From NCBI GenBank assembly GCA_047495785.1, contig JBLDXI010000035.1:62001-126000 (forward strand): a stretch of DNA of 64,000 nt, read 5' to 3'. Below are positions 11,285 through 23,900 of the stretch, in pieces. The notes below the pieces were generated by a model. That model was not told the DNA's origin and searched no databases. It was given only the letters and a program-made list of their open reading frames with translations. The stretch is from Lepidodermella squamata (Eukaryota; Gastrotricha). The translations under genes and the position numbers were made by a program. How positions within the stretch are numbered: position 1 is the first letter of the stretch; every line of letters begins with the position of its first letter.

Positions 11285-14200
11285 ATGAATTTATTTAGAG
11301 TATTTACTGGCTCGTATCAAGAATCAAATGGCGCAGCGAATGACGATAATAGCCCGGAATCAACGGTAAATAGTTTTAGAAATTATGCAAATTTCCTGAT
11401 AACTTTTTCCATGGATTTCTAGATTTTGAAGCTATGCTCACGGTTGAAGTCATCTCAGATGCTGGCGGACAGGCGCGATGCGGTTCGCGGCCTGAAATCG
11501 CTGGCGAAAACGTACCGCCGCGAGGTTGGCTCGCACTGCCTCGAACCGCTCATCGACTGCTTGTGCAAAGACAGGTATGCAAAATGAATCTGAAGATGAA
11601 ATGAATGAAAATGGTTTTATTGTTTCACTTCCCCGCGACTGAGCGTCTATACCCTTTCGGCTTTTCAGGAAGACGAAGGCGAAGGCAAACCAAAAGCAAA
11701 ATGAATCTATCGCATGAAATTGCTAAATTTGAAGAAAATATGAGCTCAATTTATAGATTAAAAATCCACCTGCTTGAATGTCATGATTTGCGAAAAATAG
11801 GGACAAAACCATATTTCTCGAAATTTGAAAATCAGACTTTTCAGACATTTTGCGGTATTTCCTTAATTGGGTCGAATTTCTAATTTTTTTTAAATATTTT
11901 TTGTAGAAATGACCATGAACTGACAGCGCTGTGCCTTGATGCGCTGTGTTCGATTCTAAGCGACGATGAGCAAATTCTGAGCAGCGGAGGCCGCAACAGC
12001 AATGCCGACCAGAACAGCCTGAATAACGAATCGACAGCCGTGACGGACGAACTCATGGCGCGATTCGCCGAAAAACTCGTCAACGAGGCCGTGTTCAACG
12101 TGGTGCTCGCGTGCCTCGAAGAACACGAGTTCGGCATTCGCCTACCATCGATTCGCCTGCTCGTCGCGTTGCTGCAAGTCCGCGCCCGCGATGTCCAGCA
12201 GTTGGTGCTGCTGAACCCGACTGCGGTCGCGCGCTTCATGGACGTGTTGTCCGACGTGCGTGAAGTTGTTCGCAACGACATGTTGGTGTTGCTGATTCAC
12301 CTGACGCGCGGCAATTCGTCCATTCAGAAAATTGTTGTCTTTGAAAATGTTTTCGAGAAATTGTTTGCGATTTTGGCCTCCGAAGGCTGGGCCGATGGCG
12401 GCGTTGTCGCGGCCGATTGTCTCGAGCTCATGCTGAGTCTCCTAGCTGGAAATGCAGCTAATCAGTTGCTGTTCAGAGAAGGTAAACAAATCGATATTTA
12501 TTTTTACGATTCTTATTAATAGATATAGCGTTCGAATCGGAAGGCGGATCGGATATTTTTAGAATGACGCACTTTTGATCGAAACTTGGTAGACAGAGAT
12601 CCGATTGAAATTAAATTTTCCTTTAGTTTTTGGGAAATAAGTCCTCTAGATAGGCGGTTTTAGGCTCAGTTGAGGCCTAAGGAAAGTCCCTAGTTTGTGC
12701 CCGAATTTCAATTTGAATAGATACCATACAACAGCCCGGGCTACCAAAATTTCAGGCTCAACATTTAGAAAAATTCGAAAATTTAGAGTTTATCGTTCAT
12801 TTTTAATGTTTTCGAACTGACTTGAACCTTCAACCCTGGACTACTTTGAAATTTTGAAATGAAAATAAATGAGTAGCGGAGCTGATTCGGCATTTTATCA
12901 CCTACACCTGCGATTTTAATCTCCTGTGATGTGTATTTAATTGCTCAATATCTCGCATGTAGGTTCATTCGTGCAGCAACTGGGCCCGTTCTTCGACTCA
13001 CTGCCCTCCGCCCCGCTCTCCGTCCAGAAAACGTGGACGCCTGAAAAAGCCGAAAACTTCATCCTGCTCTTCCAGCTGATCCGCCACCTCGTGACGCCCG
13101 GCGCCGGCCAGCAGCAAATCGCCGCCGTGCAACGCATCGCCCTGCAGTGCGGCCTCCTGCGTCGACTGGCGGAACTGCTGTCCGAAGCCGGCCTCCCCTC
13201 GCCCGTCCTAATCGAAGCCCTAGGAGCCGTAGGCGAGCTGAGCCGCGAACTGCCCGCAGCGCAAGACGCCGTGCTGCAACTCGCTGTGCCGTCGATGCGT
13301 CCCCCGCGCCCGCTCGTAGTCGTGCTCCTGATGTCGCTGATCAACGACAAGCAGCCGCTGCGCCTGCGCCTCGCCATCCTCTACGCCGTGCAGTGCCTGC
13401 TGCACCGCAACAAGCCGGCGCAGTTGGCGCTCGTCCGCGGCATGGGCGCCCCCGATGACCAGTCCGTGACATCATCTGGATCCGCCGACTCGCTGCTCGC
13501 CTTCTCCACCTCCGCCGGGCAGCTCATCGTCTCCGGGCTGCTGGCGCTCGAATCGCCGAGCGCGTGGCTGGCCGCTGGCGTGCTGGTCGCGGCGCTGGGC
13601 GTGAGTTCTGGCCCTGAGGCTGGCGAACTGCGCGAGAACCTGTTGCAGGCGAAACTGGCGCTGAGCCTGGGTGCGGCGCCCGTGTCGCTGTTGCAGCAGA
13701 TCAGCTCGACGCTGGGCATGCAGAAACTGCGCCTCACCACCCGCGCCGGCCTGCTGCAGCTGCTGTGCGTGTGGCTGGCGCACAGCCCGGCCGTCGTCGA
13801 CGCCCTGCTCAGCGACGCCCCGGCTGTCGCATGCCTTCTATCTCAGGTTAGTGTCAGATCTGCCAAAATAAACCCTTGATAGGCAGGCTATTTTCTTGGC
13901 AAAAGTTGCTATTTTATGCTTGCCATAATATTGTCGCCTTCAGCTGTAGTTTGAGGGAAATATTTCTATTTCCTATTTTTCTGTGGCACATAGCAACTAA
14001 TTAACATCAAGGGAGTCTTTAAGCTCGAAATTATCAAAATTGGATCATTTTGAGATGATGAATGACATTTTCTTATGGGTTAAGACGTACAGCGTGTCCC
14101 ATAAGTAGTAAGCAAACAGAGAAAATGCGAAGAAAAGTCAAATACACCTTGGCCAGAAAATCTCGGTACGATTCCAAATTTGAGCCAGCCGGATAAAATA

Positions 14201-17200
14201 TTGCAAAGTACCGAACCAATTACCATCGGGGTTTACCGGGTTTTTTCTTTGGCGAAATCGTTGACATGGGTGATGGAGTGATGTACATCCCGGTAGGTTT
14301 AATTTCGGAAAACCTACCGGGTTCGCTTACATCATAGGATATTGATTCTGATGTTATACTAATTAATGATTAATTGTTGGTGGATAAGTTGTGGATTTTT
14401 CCTCTTGGTTTTCTACTCGGCAGAGCTGTCAGGCCTGGTCGTTCGAGACCATCGTCAATCTCTGAACCTCGGATTCGAGACAATTAATTCGATTAATAAG
14501 GTATTCCATTTCCATTGATAAAGAATGTGTAGTAAGGAACATAGCGCAGAAGCACACGTGGGCAAAACAGAGAGAAAAGCAAGTTGCTTTTGGAACGAAA
14601 AATGTGAGATTCCAAATATCATATTTTTTTGTCGCGAAAATATTGCACGCCTCATCTTTAGGCACGTTGCTTACGGTGTTACCATAGTTACCACCAAATT
14701 GCGGTTGTTGCTGTTGGTAACCACCACGATTACTGTAGCCTCCTCGGCCACTATTACCTGTACCATCACGTTTAGCACCTCCGCGGGCATACGGGTGAAA
14801 TATGTTATTGTTACCACGGTATATTGCGTTTTCTAGACTAATTACAAAGCTTAATTACTTTCAGTTGCCATGTTAACATGAGGCATCTTATCGCTTAAGC
14901 TCACTTTTCACCCTAATTCAGTTTCATGGTGATCCATTGGACCGAACGGGCGAGAGTTGTTAGGGTTATTGGTAATAGTTTAGTACAGACGAGCTGCAAA
15001 CCGGGGCCTCTCGTTTTACCGAGAGTCAAGCCGGGCCCTACAGCGCGCAAGTGTCGCAGGCTATGAGCAGCATCATGATAAAACTTGATTTTGAAAAAAC
15101 CCTCACGATTTCGGAGAACAAAGATGGGCACGAAAACGCAATTTGTGCGTACGGCGAGATTGTGGAGATATGGACCCCTTGCGCGCGAAACCAAGCATAA
15201 ACTGCACTGCAGTCACCTAGACTAACCATGTTGGCAGCGAGATCATACGCGGGTGGCAAAGGTGATGGACGCTGTAAAGAGCTGCTCGGGGTTTTCGGAT
15301 GGTTTCGATTACGCGCACGGAACACGGAACCAACTTGTGGAACGGCGGGAAAGCGTCAGCCGCAACCTTGTTGTTTTTCCTCGTTAGCAAAAGCAGATCC
15401 TCTTCATAAATGATATGCGAACAAATGTCAATGTTCTCGACAGCTTTCAACAGTAGCCGAGCAAGTGAACGGTCGATTTACGCCGTTTTTCCATGCTAAA
15501 AATGCTCTCCTTCCAGCTGCGACTGTTTTCGAAAACGTACCACAGTCGCAGTACAATCATGCTTTTTATGGCTTAGACAGCGCCACCCGAACTTCCCAAA
15601 ATTCCGGGAAGAATAAAATATAATAACCCTAAATATTTGTAGATTGATGCATTAAGGTCTTCCGAAAAATTGGAATTATATTGCTGTTTTTTTGTGATGT
15701 AATTTTCAGGTGAGCCAACCGCCGAGCGACGCTGACGAAGCCGTCGTTCGGGCGCTGTCCGCCTTCGCCGTCGGCCTCGCCGTGCTCTTCAACCGCAACA
15801 GCAACAGCGGCAGCGAGTACACGCGCGACAAACTCGTCATGCTCGTGCGCCGCCGCATCGGCATCGAGTCGTTCGGCGACGCGCTCGGCGTCATCGCCGC
15901 CAACGACGCGTACGCCCGCGGCCTCCGCTCGCCCCGCATCACGATTCCCGGCGAGCCGGACGCACCGGCCCTACCGCTGTTCACGCACGAATTCTGCCTC
16001 GTGTACCGGCAACTCGAACGCGACGTGTTGAACGCGGTTTCGGCGACTCATCAGGACCAAACAAGGACGAGCTACGACCACCACCCCCACCACGCGTCGG
16101 CCGGTCAGAACTTCTCGCAGCAGCAGCAACAGCACCATCACAATCACAACGGCGGCCAGAATAGTCAGTTGACGGAGCGGATAACGGCGCTGGAGGCGAA
16201 TCTCGCCGACCGCAATGCAGAGTGCGAGACGCTGCGCCGCGAGTTGAATTCGTACAAGTTGGCGCTCGCGAACAGCGGCGACGAGTTCCGGTCGGTTCTC
16301 GCCGAGAAGGAACGCTCGCTGGCGGCACTGCAGGCTGAACTAATGGCAGCAAGGTTAGTCGGAGTTCTCTCTGTAATTGTCATCCTTGAAAACAGGAAAA
16401 TTAAGTTGATAGACCAAGTCAACGAGGTTGAGAAAGTAGCCTGAAAATTGGATCCAAATTTATAGCAAGCTGTCATAAAAGTAGTTTGCCGATTTCTTAA
16501 ATTCGAAGATAAGAACATGATTTAGCAAATACAGAGCAAGGTAGACGCTGCTAAGATTGGACAAAATTCTGTTATTTTAATGAAGAGCTTCGATATTCGA
16601 TAAACACCTGAACTTTTTTGGAGTAGAGAGGCCCAATCATCGAATTTTCTATTTTATTGCTGCATGCGGTCGGTCGGAAAGGTCCCGAGCCGGCAGCGAA
16701 ATTAGATTAAAAACAACTGTTTTGAAATAACATGAAATTACCCATTATTACTAATTTGCTTTTTTTGGTCAAACACATTTTTAGTGATTGTTATTCCTTT
16801 TTTAGGTCATTTGCGCAAACGCGTGGTCAGGAGCGGAATGCGCCCGAGTGTAACGGCCATGTCGCGCAAATCGAACGGCTGAAGGCCGAGCTGGCGGCGC
16901 TGCGGCAAGAGCAGGACGATTTGTTGCTGTTGCTGTCGCATCAAGACTCGCGAATCGCGAGAATGCGCGACAAGCTGCGATCTCTCGGCCAGCCCGACAG
17001 CGAAGACGAGGCGGATGACGATGACGACGATGACGAAGAAGGTGGTGGTGCGAACGGCAGCGAGAACGCGGACGATGAAGGGTTGGCACTTGCGAAACAA
17101 GTGGTCGGCAACAGCCAGCAGCATCACCATCACCAGGGTGGCCACGTTGGGCTGGGCGAGACAGCGCTCGGCTTGTCGCAAGACAGCCTGCAAGCCGCTG

Positions 17201-18028
17201 TTCCCGAACCGGCGTCTCTCCAACAACAACAACAGCATCAATATCAGCAGCAATATGCCCAACAGTACCAACAGTATCAACAGGTTTGTCTTGGGGTTTT
17301 CTTCACGTTATACGGCGTACTGTAGGCAAATGTGGCTGGGATTCGATTCGGATAGTTGGGCTGAAACGATTTCGAAGTTAACACTCGCCCAAGAACGAGA
17401 ACGTCATTTATAACTTCGGACGATTATAGATCTCCCTGCATAGATAGCACAGATCGATACTTAGTAGGCTTCAAATTGATGCCCTACAACCTGCAATCTA
17501 AATAAAGATATTTGGTTAGCGTAATGCGAAGGCCTCGTAGGGTTATGCCGAATTGTAGAAAAACGACGACCAAAATATCTTCTATATTTCTTTAATTCGA
17601 TTTGGTTTTTGCAGGTCCCAGACCAGCAAAATCAGCAACCTCAACCTCAAAGCTACGCTCAGGCCTACTACCCAACGTACAACTACGCTGACCAGGCAGC
17701 GCATCAGCAGCAGCAACAGCAACAGCAACAACAAAGCTATCCGAACTACGGCTATCCGTACCAGGCCTATCCGGCTTATCAACAGCAAAGCCAACCCCAA
17801 CAACAACAGCAACAACCATACGCGTATTACAACCCGGCCGCGCAGCAATCGGGCGCGACAGGCCTCGAGGGCTATTTCGCGACTGCAGTCAACACAAACG
17901 GGCCGCAGCAGCAGCAGGAATTCCAGGTGGGCGTTGTGGGCGGCGCCGCTTCGGTCGATGAGTCGAGCGACGGCGCAGAATCCGCGGCGACTAGCGATTC
18001 GCAAAACTCGCAAATTCGAATTCAATGA
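11285..18028 (+). CDS. USO1: General vesicular transport factor p115 (USO1)
   Basis: Seven exons: 11285-11365, 11423-11574, 11907-12481, 12963-13846, 15710-16353, 16806-17283, 17615-18028; all joins keep frame and use GT-AG, giving 1075 residues. p115 is a peripheral Golgi tether for COPII vesicles that binds Rab1, GM130 and SNAREs. The armadillo head (about 1-660) aligns throughout: MNLFRVFTG start, DRRDAVRGLKSLAKTYRREVG, IQKIVVFENVFEKL, CGLLRRLAELL, PRPLVVVLLMSLINDKQP, VSLLQQ, YTRDKLVMLVRRRIG and FTHEF. Coiled coil is short: about 705-785 and 800-842, broken by a His/Gln tract, whereas vertebrate p115 has about 280 residues. An acidic stretch (near 844-860) corresponds to the normal C-terminus, but here about 215 further residues rich in Gln, Tyr, Pro and Ala follow. 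Intron 4 (1.86 kb) carries antisense open frames. AATAAA at 18399. Confidence 0.93.
12482..12962 (+). other. USO1 intron 3
   Basis: AT-rich intron of 481 bp with consensus ends. Nothing further seen. Confidence 0.8.
13847..15709 (+). other. USO1 intron 4, with antisense open frames
   Basis: The longest USO1 intron. It is unlike the other introns in being patchily GC-rich and in carrying minus-strand open frames at 14429-14854, 15038-15325 and 15217-15450, none recognised. A probable site of old insertions. Confidence 0.7.
14429..14854 (-). other. Antisense open frame with RGG/Gln-rich segment in USO1 intron 4
   Basis: 142 codons open on the minus strand, without an ATG at the 5' end. The first part reads ARGGAKRDGTGNSGRGG and SNRGGYQQQQPQFGGNYG, the composition of an RNA-binding low-complexity region; the second ends in a short amphipathic stretch, MEYLINRINCLESEVQRL. 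It may be a fragment of a retroposed gene, a transposon ORF, or an exon of an unseen antisense gene. I do not recognise the family. Confidence 0.35.
16354..16805 (+). other. USO1 intron 5
   Basis: 452-bp AT-rich intron with consensus splice sites; no gene seen. Confidence 0.8.
17284..17614 (+). other. USO1 intron 6
   Basis: 331-bp intron between two exons of the Gln-rich tail. Its presence shows the tail is encoded by more than one exon rather than by a single read-through. Nothing else seen. Confidence 0.75.
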
Positions 18029-18816
18029 ATTTCGATCAAATAATACTACATTTGTTGGCTGTCTAATCGGCTGATTATTCGGATGATCTTTCTCTCGACT
18101 GCTGCTGCTGCTGCTGTTATGGCTTATTCGTGTGTACTTTTTTATACAAAAAATTGAGGACATAATAATAATAATTATCATTGTAATGAATGATGCCACT
18201 TTGCATGTTTAAGTTGTTCATTGTTTAAGGTATGTACGACGACGAAAGGAGGGATTGCTAATTTGTTCATTTGTGATGGGCCCTGGCTGATACTAAACTT
18301 ATTATCACCCCCTTATTTATCATATTTTTTCCTCTCGACGGACAGCAAAAGAGCTGTGAATTCTGACGATCGACTAGAAAAAGATGGGAAAGTTACAGAA
18401 TAAATTGGCATTTTAGGGAAAATACGAGCTCAGCTGAATAATATCAAAATATTTGAAAAGTCATTAAAAATGACAAATTTCGCGATATCAGAAAATTTCG
18501 ATTAAAATTTGAATTTTTCTCCCTACAAAAATTCTCCTGAAATCGCTATTTCTTGAGCCCGCAATTCCGATTCTGGCTGCAATTCATTGACATCGGTGTT
18601 TTTTTGTCTTCGAGGTTGTCATCCCTGTATACAAATCTAAGCTGCTGCACGTGAAAAAATATTGTTATAAATTATCTTTCAACTGCGAAATGTAAAAAAT
18701 GATATAAATTATTATTCCTGTGAGTGACGAATCAACTCGTGAGATCGCTTATCACATTAAAGAAATGGCTGATGGTTATTTTTACTTCATTCTTAATTTA
18801 GAATTTATTATAAGCC
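18029..18816. other. 3'UTR of USO1 and spacer
   Basis: Holds a CTG trinucleotide run at about 18099-18116 and AATAAA at 18399-18404. A TAATTTAG acceptor-like site (ending at 18801) lies 15 bases before the VTI1A start codon. No gene seen. Confidence 0.6.
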
Positions 18817-20489
18817 ATGATTTCTCTTGTCGACCACCACGAGCAGCAATTCGCTGTGATAACGGCGGAAATTACGACTGAAATCGGCAAGTTGAAGCAG
18901 CTGCAACCGCCCGGCCTGCCGCAGGTCAGCCATCTGACGGCGAAGCAGAACCTGGAGCGGTTGTTCGAAGAGGCGAACGAGACCCTGGAGCAGATCGAAC
19001 TGGAGGCGCGGCAGGTGCCGGACCAGGCGGCGAAGGGCCGCTACCAGACGCGAGTGAAGGCGTACCGCACCGAGTTGCAGCGGCTGGACGGCGAGATGAA
19101 GTCGGCCCTCTCGCCTAGCGGTGGCTCGAGTTTAGGCTCGAGTGTTAACATCAACATGATGGACGATGGCGACGGGTTCTACTCGGACCAGCGGTCGAAG
19201 CTGCTCAGCGGCAATTCACGCATCAACGACCAGAACAACAAGCTGTCGTACGGCAGGAGAATGGTCAGTTTTTTCTCGCAATTTTCAATTTTTACCAACC
19301 ACGTCGTAAATTAGTTTGAATCAATTCGTTATTATTTGCGTCAATTTTTCAATGATGAGCATGAGAAATATACCCGCTAGGCTACATTTAAAATTGAGAT
19401 TCTACAAGAAACTTGAAAAATAGAAAAACCGTATTTTGAGAAAATTGAGTGTTGAAGCCTCAAAGTTATTGAACTTGCCATACCCTTCAGCTAAAGATTA
19501 ATCGGATTGCTTTCCCAACCTCAGCTTTGATCTTTGATCCAAAATTTGGTTGAGAAACAATAAGCCTAATTTTATTGGCTCGAAACATTGGGTTGATAGC
19601 AATAATCCTTATGCTACCAAGTGGACGTAGAGTTTTCCCACGCGCACCAAGGTTTGAACTGATCAATTTTTTGCCTGCAAACAATTTAAATAAAATATTG
19701 CGATAATTCTAGTTCCTTTTGGTAGCATAAGGATATTGCTTAAATAGGATAAATCCACGTACGTTTGTATATTCTGGAATTCTCGATTGTTCGCATTTCA
19801 TTGAACTTTGAAGCTGTACTGGATGAAGTGCATGAATTTATGATTTTTCTACTTTTCTATCAAATTTTCTAAGTTCGATTTGGGATTTTTAGATTTGGGC
19901 GATAGAGAATCTCTCAATCTCTGCTGTTTTATCGACATTTCAGGAAAAACACAAGATTGATGTGTTTTCTTTTATTTTAGCCGTAAATTTCCGTAAATTC
20001 TTAAATTTCGGGCAACATTTAACTTGAAATAAGGCAGATTTTTCCGTTTTGCGGTATGATTTGTGTTAATATTTATTCCAGATTGAAGAAACAACGACAA
20101 TTGGCAGTCAGGCGTTGACCGATCTGGGTCACCAGCGTGAGACGATTCTTGGCGCTCGGGAGCGGCTGCGCGAGACGGACCACGTGCTGGGCAAGTCGTC
20201 GAACGTGCTGACGCGGATGCTGATCCGCGCGCACTCGAACCGCGCCCTCCTCATCTGCCTGTTCGTCGTCGGCGGCATCACCATAGCCGTCACGTTCTTC
20301 CTCGTGTTGTCGAAGCGGTGGAGCGGCGACAACGTGACGCCCGTTCTAGCATCATCGTCAACTTTTTCATCGATAGAAACTAGCACTGTGGCTATAACTT
20401 CGACGACTCCAACTGCTAGTAGTACCAGTTCAAATCTATTATCTACTGTGCTAACATCGACGGGCAGTAGGGTCTCAGACCGACCGTGA
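18817..20489 (+). CDS. VTI1A: Vesicle transport Q-SNARE VTI1A-like, with luminal extension
   Basis: Exons 18817-19263 and 20082-20489 encode 284 residues. VTI1A is a Qb-SNARE of Golgi, TGN and endosomes. The N-terminal three-helix region spans about 1-95 (EITTEIGKLKQL, VKAYRTELQRLDGEM). The SNARE motif begins near NNKLSYGRRMIEETTTIG and continues as LGHQRETILGARERLRETDH; Gln167 is my best guess for the zero-layer residue. RERLRETD followed by LGKSS is almost identical to mammalian VTI1A and separates it from VTI1B. The membrane anchor is 204-225. Oddly, about 55 Ser/Thr-rich residues follow it, with an N-glycosylation sequon (Asn233); VTI1 proteins usually stop within a few residues of the anchor. 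AATAAA at 20885. Confidence 0.9.
19264..20081 (+). other. VTI1A intron 1
   Basis: 818-bp AT-rich intron, containing the small hairpin element at 19598-19741. No gene seen. Confidence 0.8.
19598..19741. repeat. Short inverted repeat (about 22-bp arms) in VTI1A intron
   Basis: 19598-19620 and 19719-19741 are reverse complements with one single-base indel (core CCTTATGCTACCAA). About 100 bp lie between the arms. It could be a small MITE remnant. Confidence 0.5.
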
Positions 20490-20964
20490 AAGAGCGGCCG
20501 CGAAAGGAGGCGGTTCTTTCCATCTCAGAGTTTCTGGTGGTTTTTTCGATGGTTGATGGTCTTTCGTTATAAATATCCATTGGAAACCAGTCGGCAATAG
20601 TGCGATGTTGTACTGTTTCGTTCTGCTAATAATTTTTCGGCGGTGTTGTCTCAATTTTTGTCTCTGTCACTAAAATCGATTCCGGCTTTTTACGCGGTCG
20701 CTAGTCGTGTCTATTATTCTAACAAGTTTGTGCGGCAAAGATATGAAATATATTTATTGTGGAAGCTTTCATCGTTCAGAATTAACTCGTGTCCAATCTC
20801 AGATAGTTTGTTGTATACTATTATCGTGTTCCTTTTTGCACGCATGGGCGTTTCTGAAACGACGCGCTTAAGAAATGTTTGAAAAATAAACGACGGAAAA
20901 ATCGATCAAGATGTATTTTGTTTTTTGTTTTCCCGGTGAAAGTGATAGGTGTTGTTGAGTTTGA
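20490..20964. other. 3'UTR of VTI1A and spacer
   Basis: 475 bp containing AATAAA at 20885-20890; the next gene starts only 75 bp later. Tight head-to-tail spacing with no gene in between. Confidence 0.6.
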
Positions 20965-23900
20965 ATGAACGACCCGCAGCTGATTGGCCGGTTGCGCGAC
21001 TACCTGCGGGAGGCGCACCCTGGCCGGCCCAACGTCGACCTGGCGACCATTGTCGCCGATTTGCGGCTGCGGTACCCGGAATACGGCCGGCGAGCGACTT
21101 CGGCGTTTCGGCCGCGTGTTTTAGAAGCGTACACTGTGTTGCAGCATAAACAGCACCAAGCTCTCCAGCAGCAGCAGCAGCAGAGCCCGGGCGCTGGGTT
21201 CGCCATAGATTACACCGCTAGTCCGGAGAATCTCGATAATAAGGGTGTCGCAGCTTCAACTCCGTTGACTCCTGGGCATCTGCCGCAAAAATCAGGTACA
21301 TGCATATTCAAGTCGGTAATGCCTTGGCGAATATTTGCTGCCTTGAAATTCCGGGTACCCAATGCTGTTAGGTTTTTATTCGCCATTATTTCTAAGATGG
21401 TTTTACCCTTAGTTGATAGTACCGGCGCTAGCAGCTCCAAAATTATTAGGGCGTAGGTGCATTTCATCAGCAGAACATGGAAACTCAGGATTTTAAAGGT
21501 CGACAGATTTTTTGTTCCGTCATTTATTTTGTTAGAGATCAGAATTTTCGATTTCGAAGGAGAAAAACTAAATAAGATTTTGCTATAGAATTTTCAGAAA
21601 GGCACTTGGGACCTAATTCAACCTTCGAAATAAAAAAATGTTTCGAAATTGTTGAAGAACCTCGGTTAAGTCGGTTTCTCAAAGTGCCCTAGTCAACCAA
21701 AATTTATGGCTGAACGCACAATTTTAAATTTTTCTCGTGACTTTTTATTTTTTGTAAATTTATTCAAAGTTCATCAGGGCTTTCATCAGGAGAAAATGAT
21801 CAGTGACAGATGATTTCGTAAGAATCGCTTTACTTCACTACTAATTATTCTCAGACTTTCTGGACATGAGCTCTCCTTATTTTTCGTTTTGAATCTAAGC
21901 AAACAATTTTAATCTGAATTTTCCTGCCATATTTTTGTTAGCTAAAAGTGGCGTGAAGCCTGCGAAAATTCGTCGCCGTCGGTCACCCGAGCCCGGCGAC
22001 CCCACCGACTCGCTGCTGCCGCCCGCCTTCAACGAACTCGTGCGCCCGGCCGCGTACCCGAAAACGTGCCTCGCCGACCTCGGCGGCCTGTCCCACATCC
22101 GCGACGACATTGACCGCGTGCTGCGGCATCTGCGGAATGCGCCCCTGCTGCGGCAGCTAGGCGCCGAGCCGTCTCGAGGCCTGCTGCTGCATGGCCCGCC
22201 TGGTTGCGGCAAAACAGCGCTGGCTCAGGCGCTGGCCGGCGAGCTGGGCCTGCCGCTGCTGGCGACCGCCGGGCCCGAACTCGTCGCCGGCATTTCGGGC
22301 CAGTCTGAGGCGCAGCTGCGGGCGCTGTTCCGCTCGGCTGCCACTCGCCACAAGGACACGGGCTGTGTACTCTTCATCGACGAACTCGGTATTTCTTCAG
22401 TCAGATTATTTTTCGAATGATAGCAATTTGTTTTGAAATACTAGACGTTGTTGCCGGCCGGCGAGAATCTGTAGCCAGAGATTTGGAACGGCGGTTGGTT
22501 AGCCAATTGGTAAGATTCTTTTTATCAATTCCTGGATTCTTGCGCTCAGAAGCGCTAGCAATTTCAGTCAGCATTACGCTTTCTAAGGAAATGCCTTTAG
22601 CCCTTAGTCCAGTGACTCGAGACTATTCTCGTTTCTGGTAAACAAATGGCGGCGCCATTAATGAAAACAGCCCCTGGCCCTGAACCGATTGATGCACACA
22701 TTAAAATGCTTTGATAAGTAATTCCCAAGTTGGATTTCGGCGCGCTTAAAACCTTACATGGTTCAGGTGTTTTGCCGTGGCTTAGCTCGAAGAAACTACT
22801 ATTTTGCCTCCATTTGATTGATTTGTAATTTGTGCCTTTTAGCTGCTGTGCATCGACAGCATGCCTGCCTCGGTACTGCTCATCGGCGCGACGTCCCGCC
22901 CGGACTCGCTCGACGCCGGGCTGCGGCGCACGGGCCGATTCGACCGCGAGCTGTGCCTCGGCCAGCCGGGCGAGCCCGAACGCGCCGACATGCTGCGAGT
23001 GCTGACGCGGGCCGTGCCCCTCGCCACCGACGTCGACCTGACGGCGGTGGCTCGCGTGACGCCGGGCTACGTCGCCTCGGACCTGCGCGCGCTGGTCAAC
23101 GCAGCGGCCGGGGCGGCGGTGGAACGGTACACAGTGGCCCATCCTACGCCAGTGGCAGCTGCACTCGCTGCTCCACGGCCACAAGAACAAGTTGAATCTG
23201 AAAAGACGAAGAACAAGCCTGCGAAAGCGATTGCGAATGCCGAGAACAGTCTGGTTGTCATTGACGATTCGATTGTTGTTGAGAATGGCGGCGGCGACAG
23301 TGCTGCCCAGCCGCAGCCGATTGACGTCGACAAGATCGAGGAGGCTGCTGATGGCGGCGGGGCGATTGCGGCTGACGAGGACGAGAATGAGCCGATTGAT
23401 TTGGATGCCGACTCGGCGAATGAGCAGGACGGCGTCGCGATGATGCTTCCCGCGCCAGCGTCTGCTCAGCAAATTCAGCTGCCTAGTGATTTGAAGGTAA
23501 ATGCGTGAATTGAGTTTTTTCTTAAACTTTTTCGAGACTTGCGAAGAAATTATAGCTGTTTCAATTAATAATTAATTAATTAATTAAATTGGGAAGCTGA
23601 ATTGGCGTAGTGAAGGAAGAACTGCCAAGGTGATTTAAGAAAAAGCACCCCTTTGTGGCTCGTGTGATAAAACTGGGTAGTTAGGGACCAAGCGGATTCG
23701 CAGCAGCCAGTGGCAGGCCGTGGCAGTCTTCAGTTTGCTATTCAAATGAGTAGAACGCCGTTCGCTGCTTGTTCAGGCCGAATCATTGCACTTGGTGTAG
23801 CTTAGGCAGGTGGCGGGCTGAACACAAATGGCGCAGCAGATGGAGCGTTTCAACAGCGGAAAAAGCGGATACCGCGAAAAAGGAAACGAAAAGAACTGAA

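Noticed and set aside
15038-15450. Antisense frames at 15038-15325 and 15217-15450 in USO1 intron 4
   Set aside because: Overlapping in different frames with no recognisable motif; too weak to annotate as genes.
17681-17830. CAG/CAA repeats in USO1 as an unstable microsatellite outside the gene
   Set aside because: The repeat is in frame with mixed CAG and CAA codons inside a well-supported exon.
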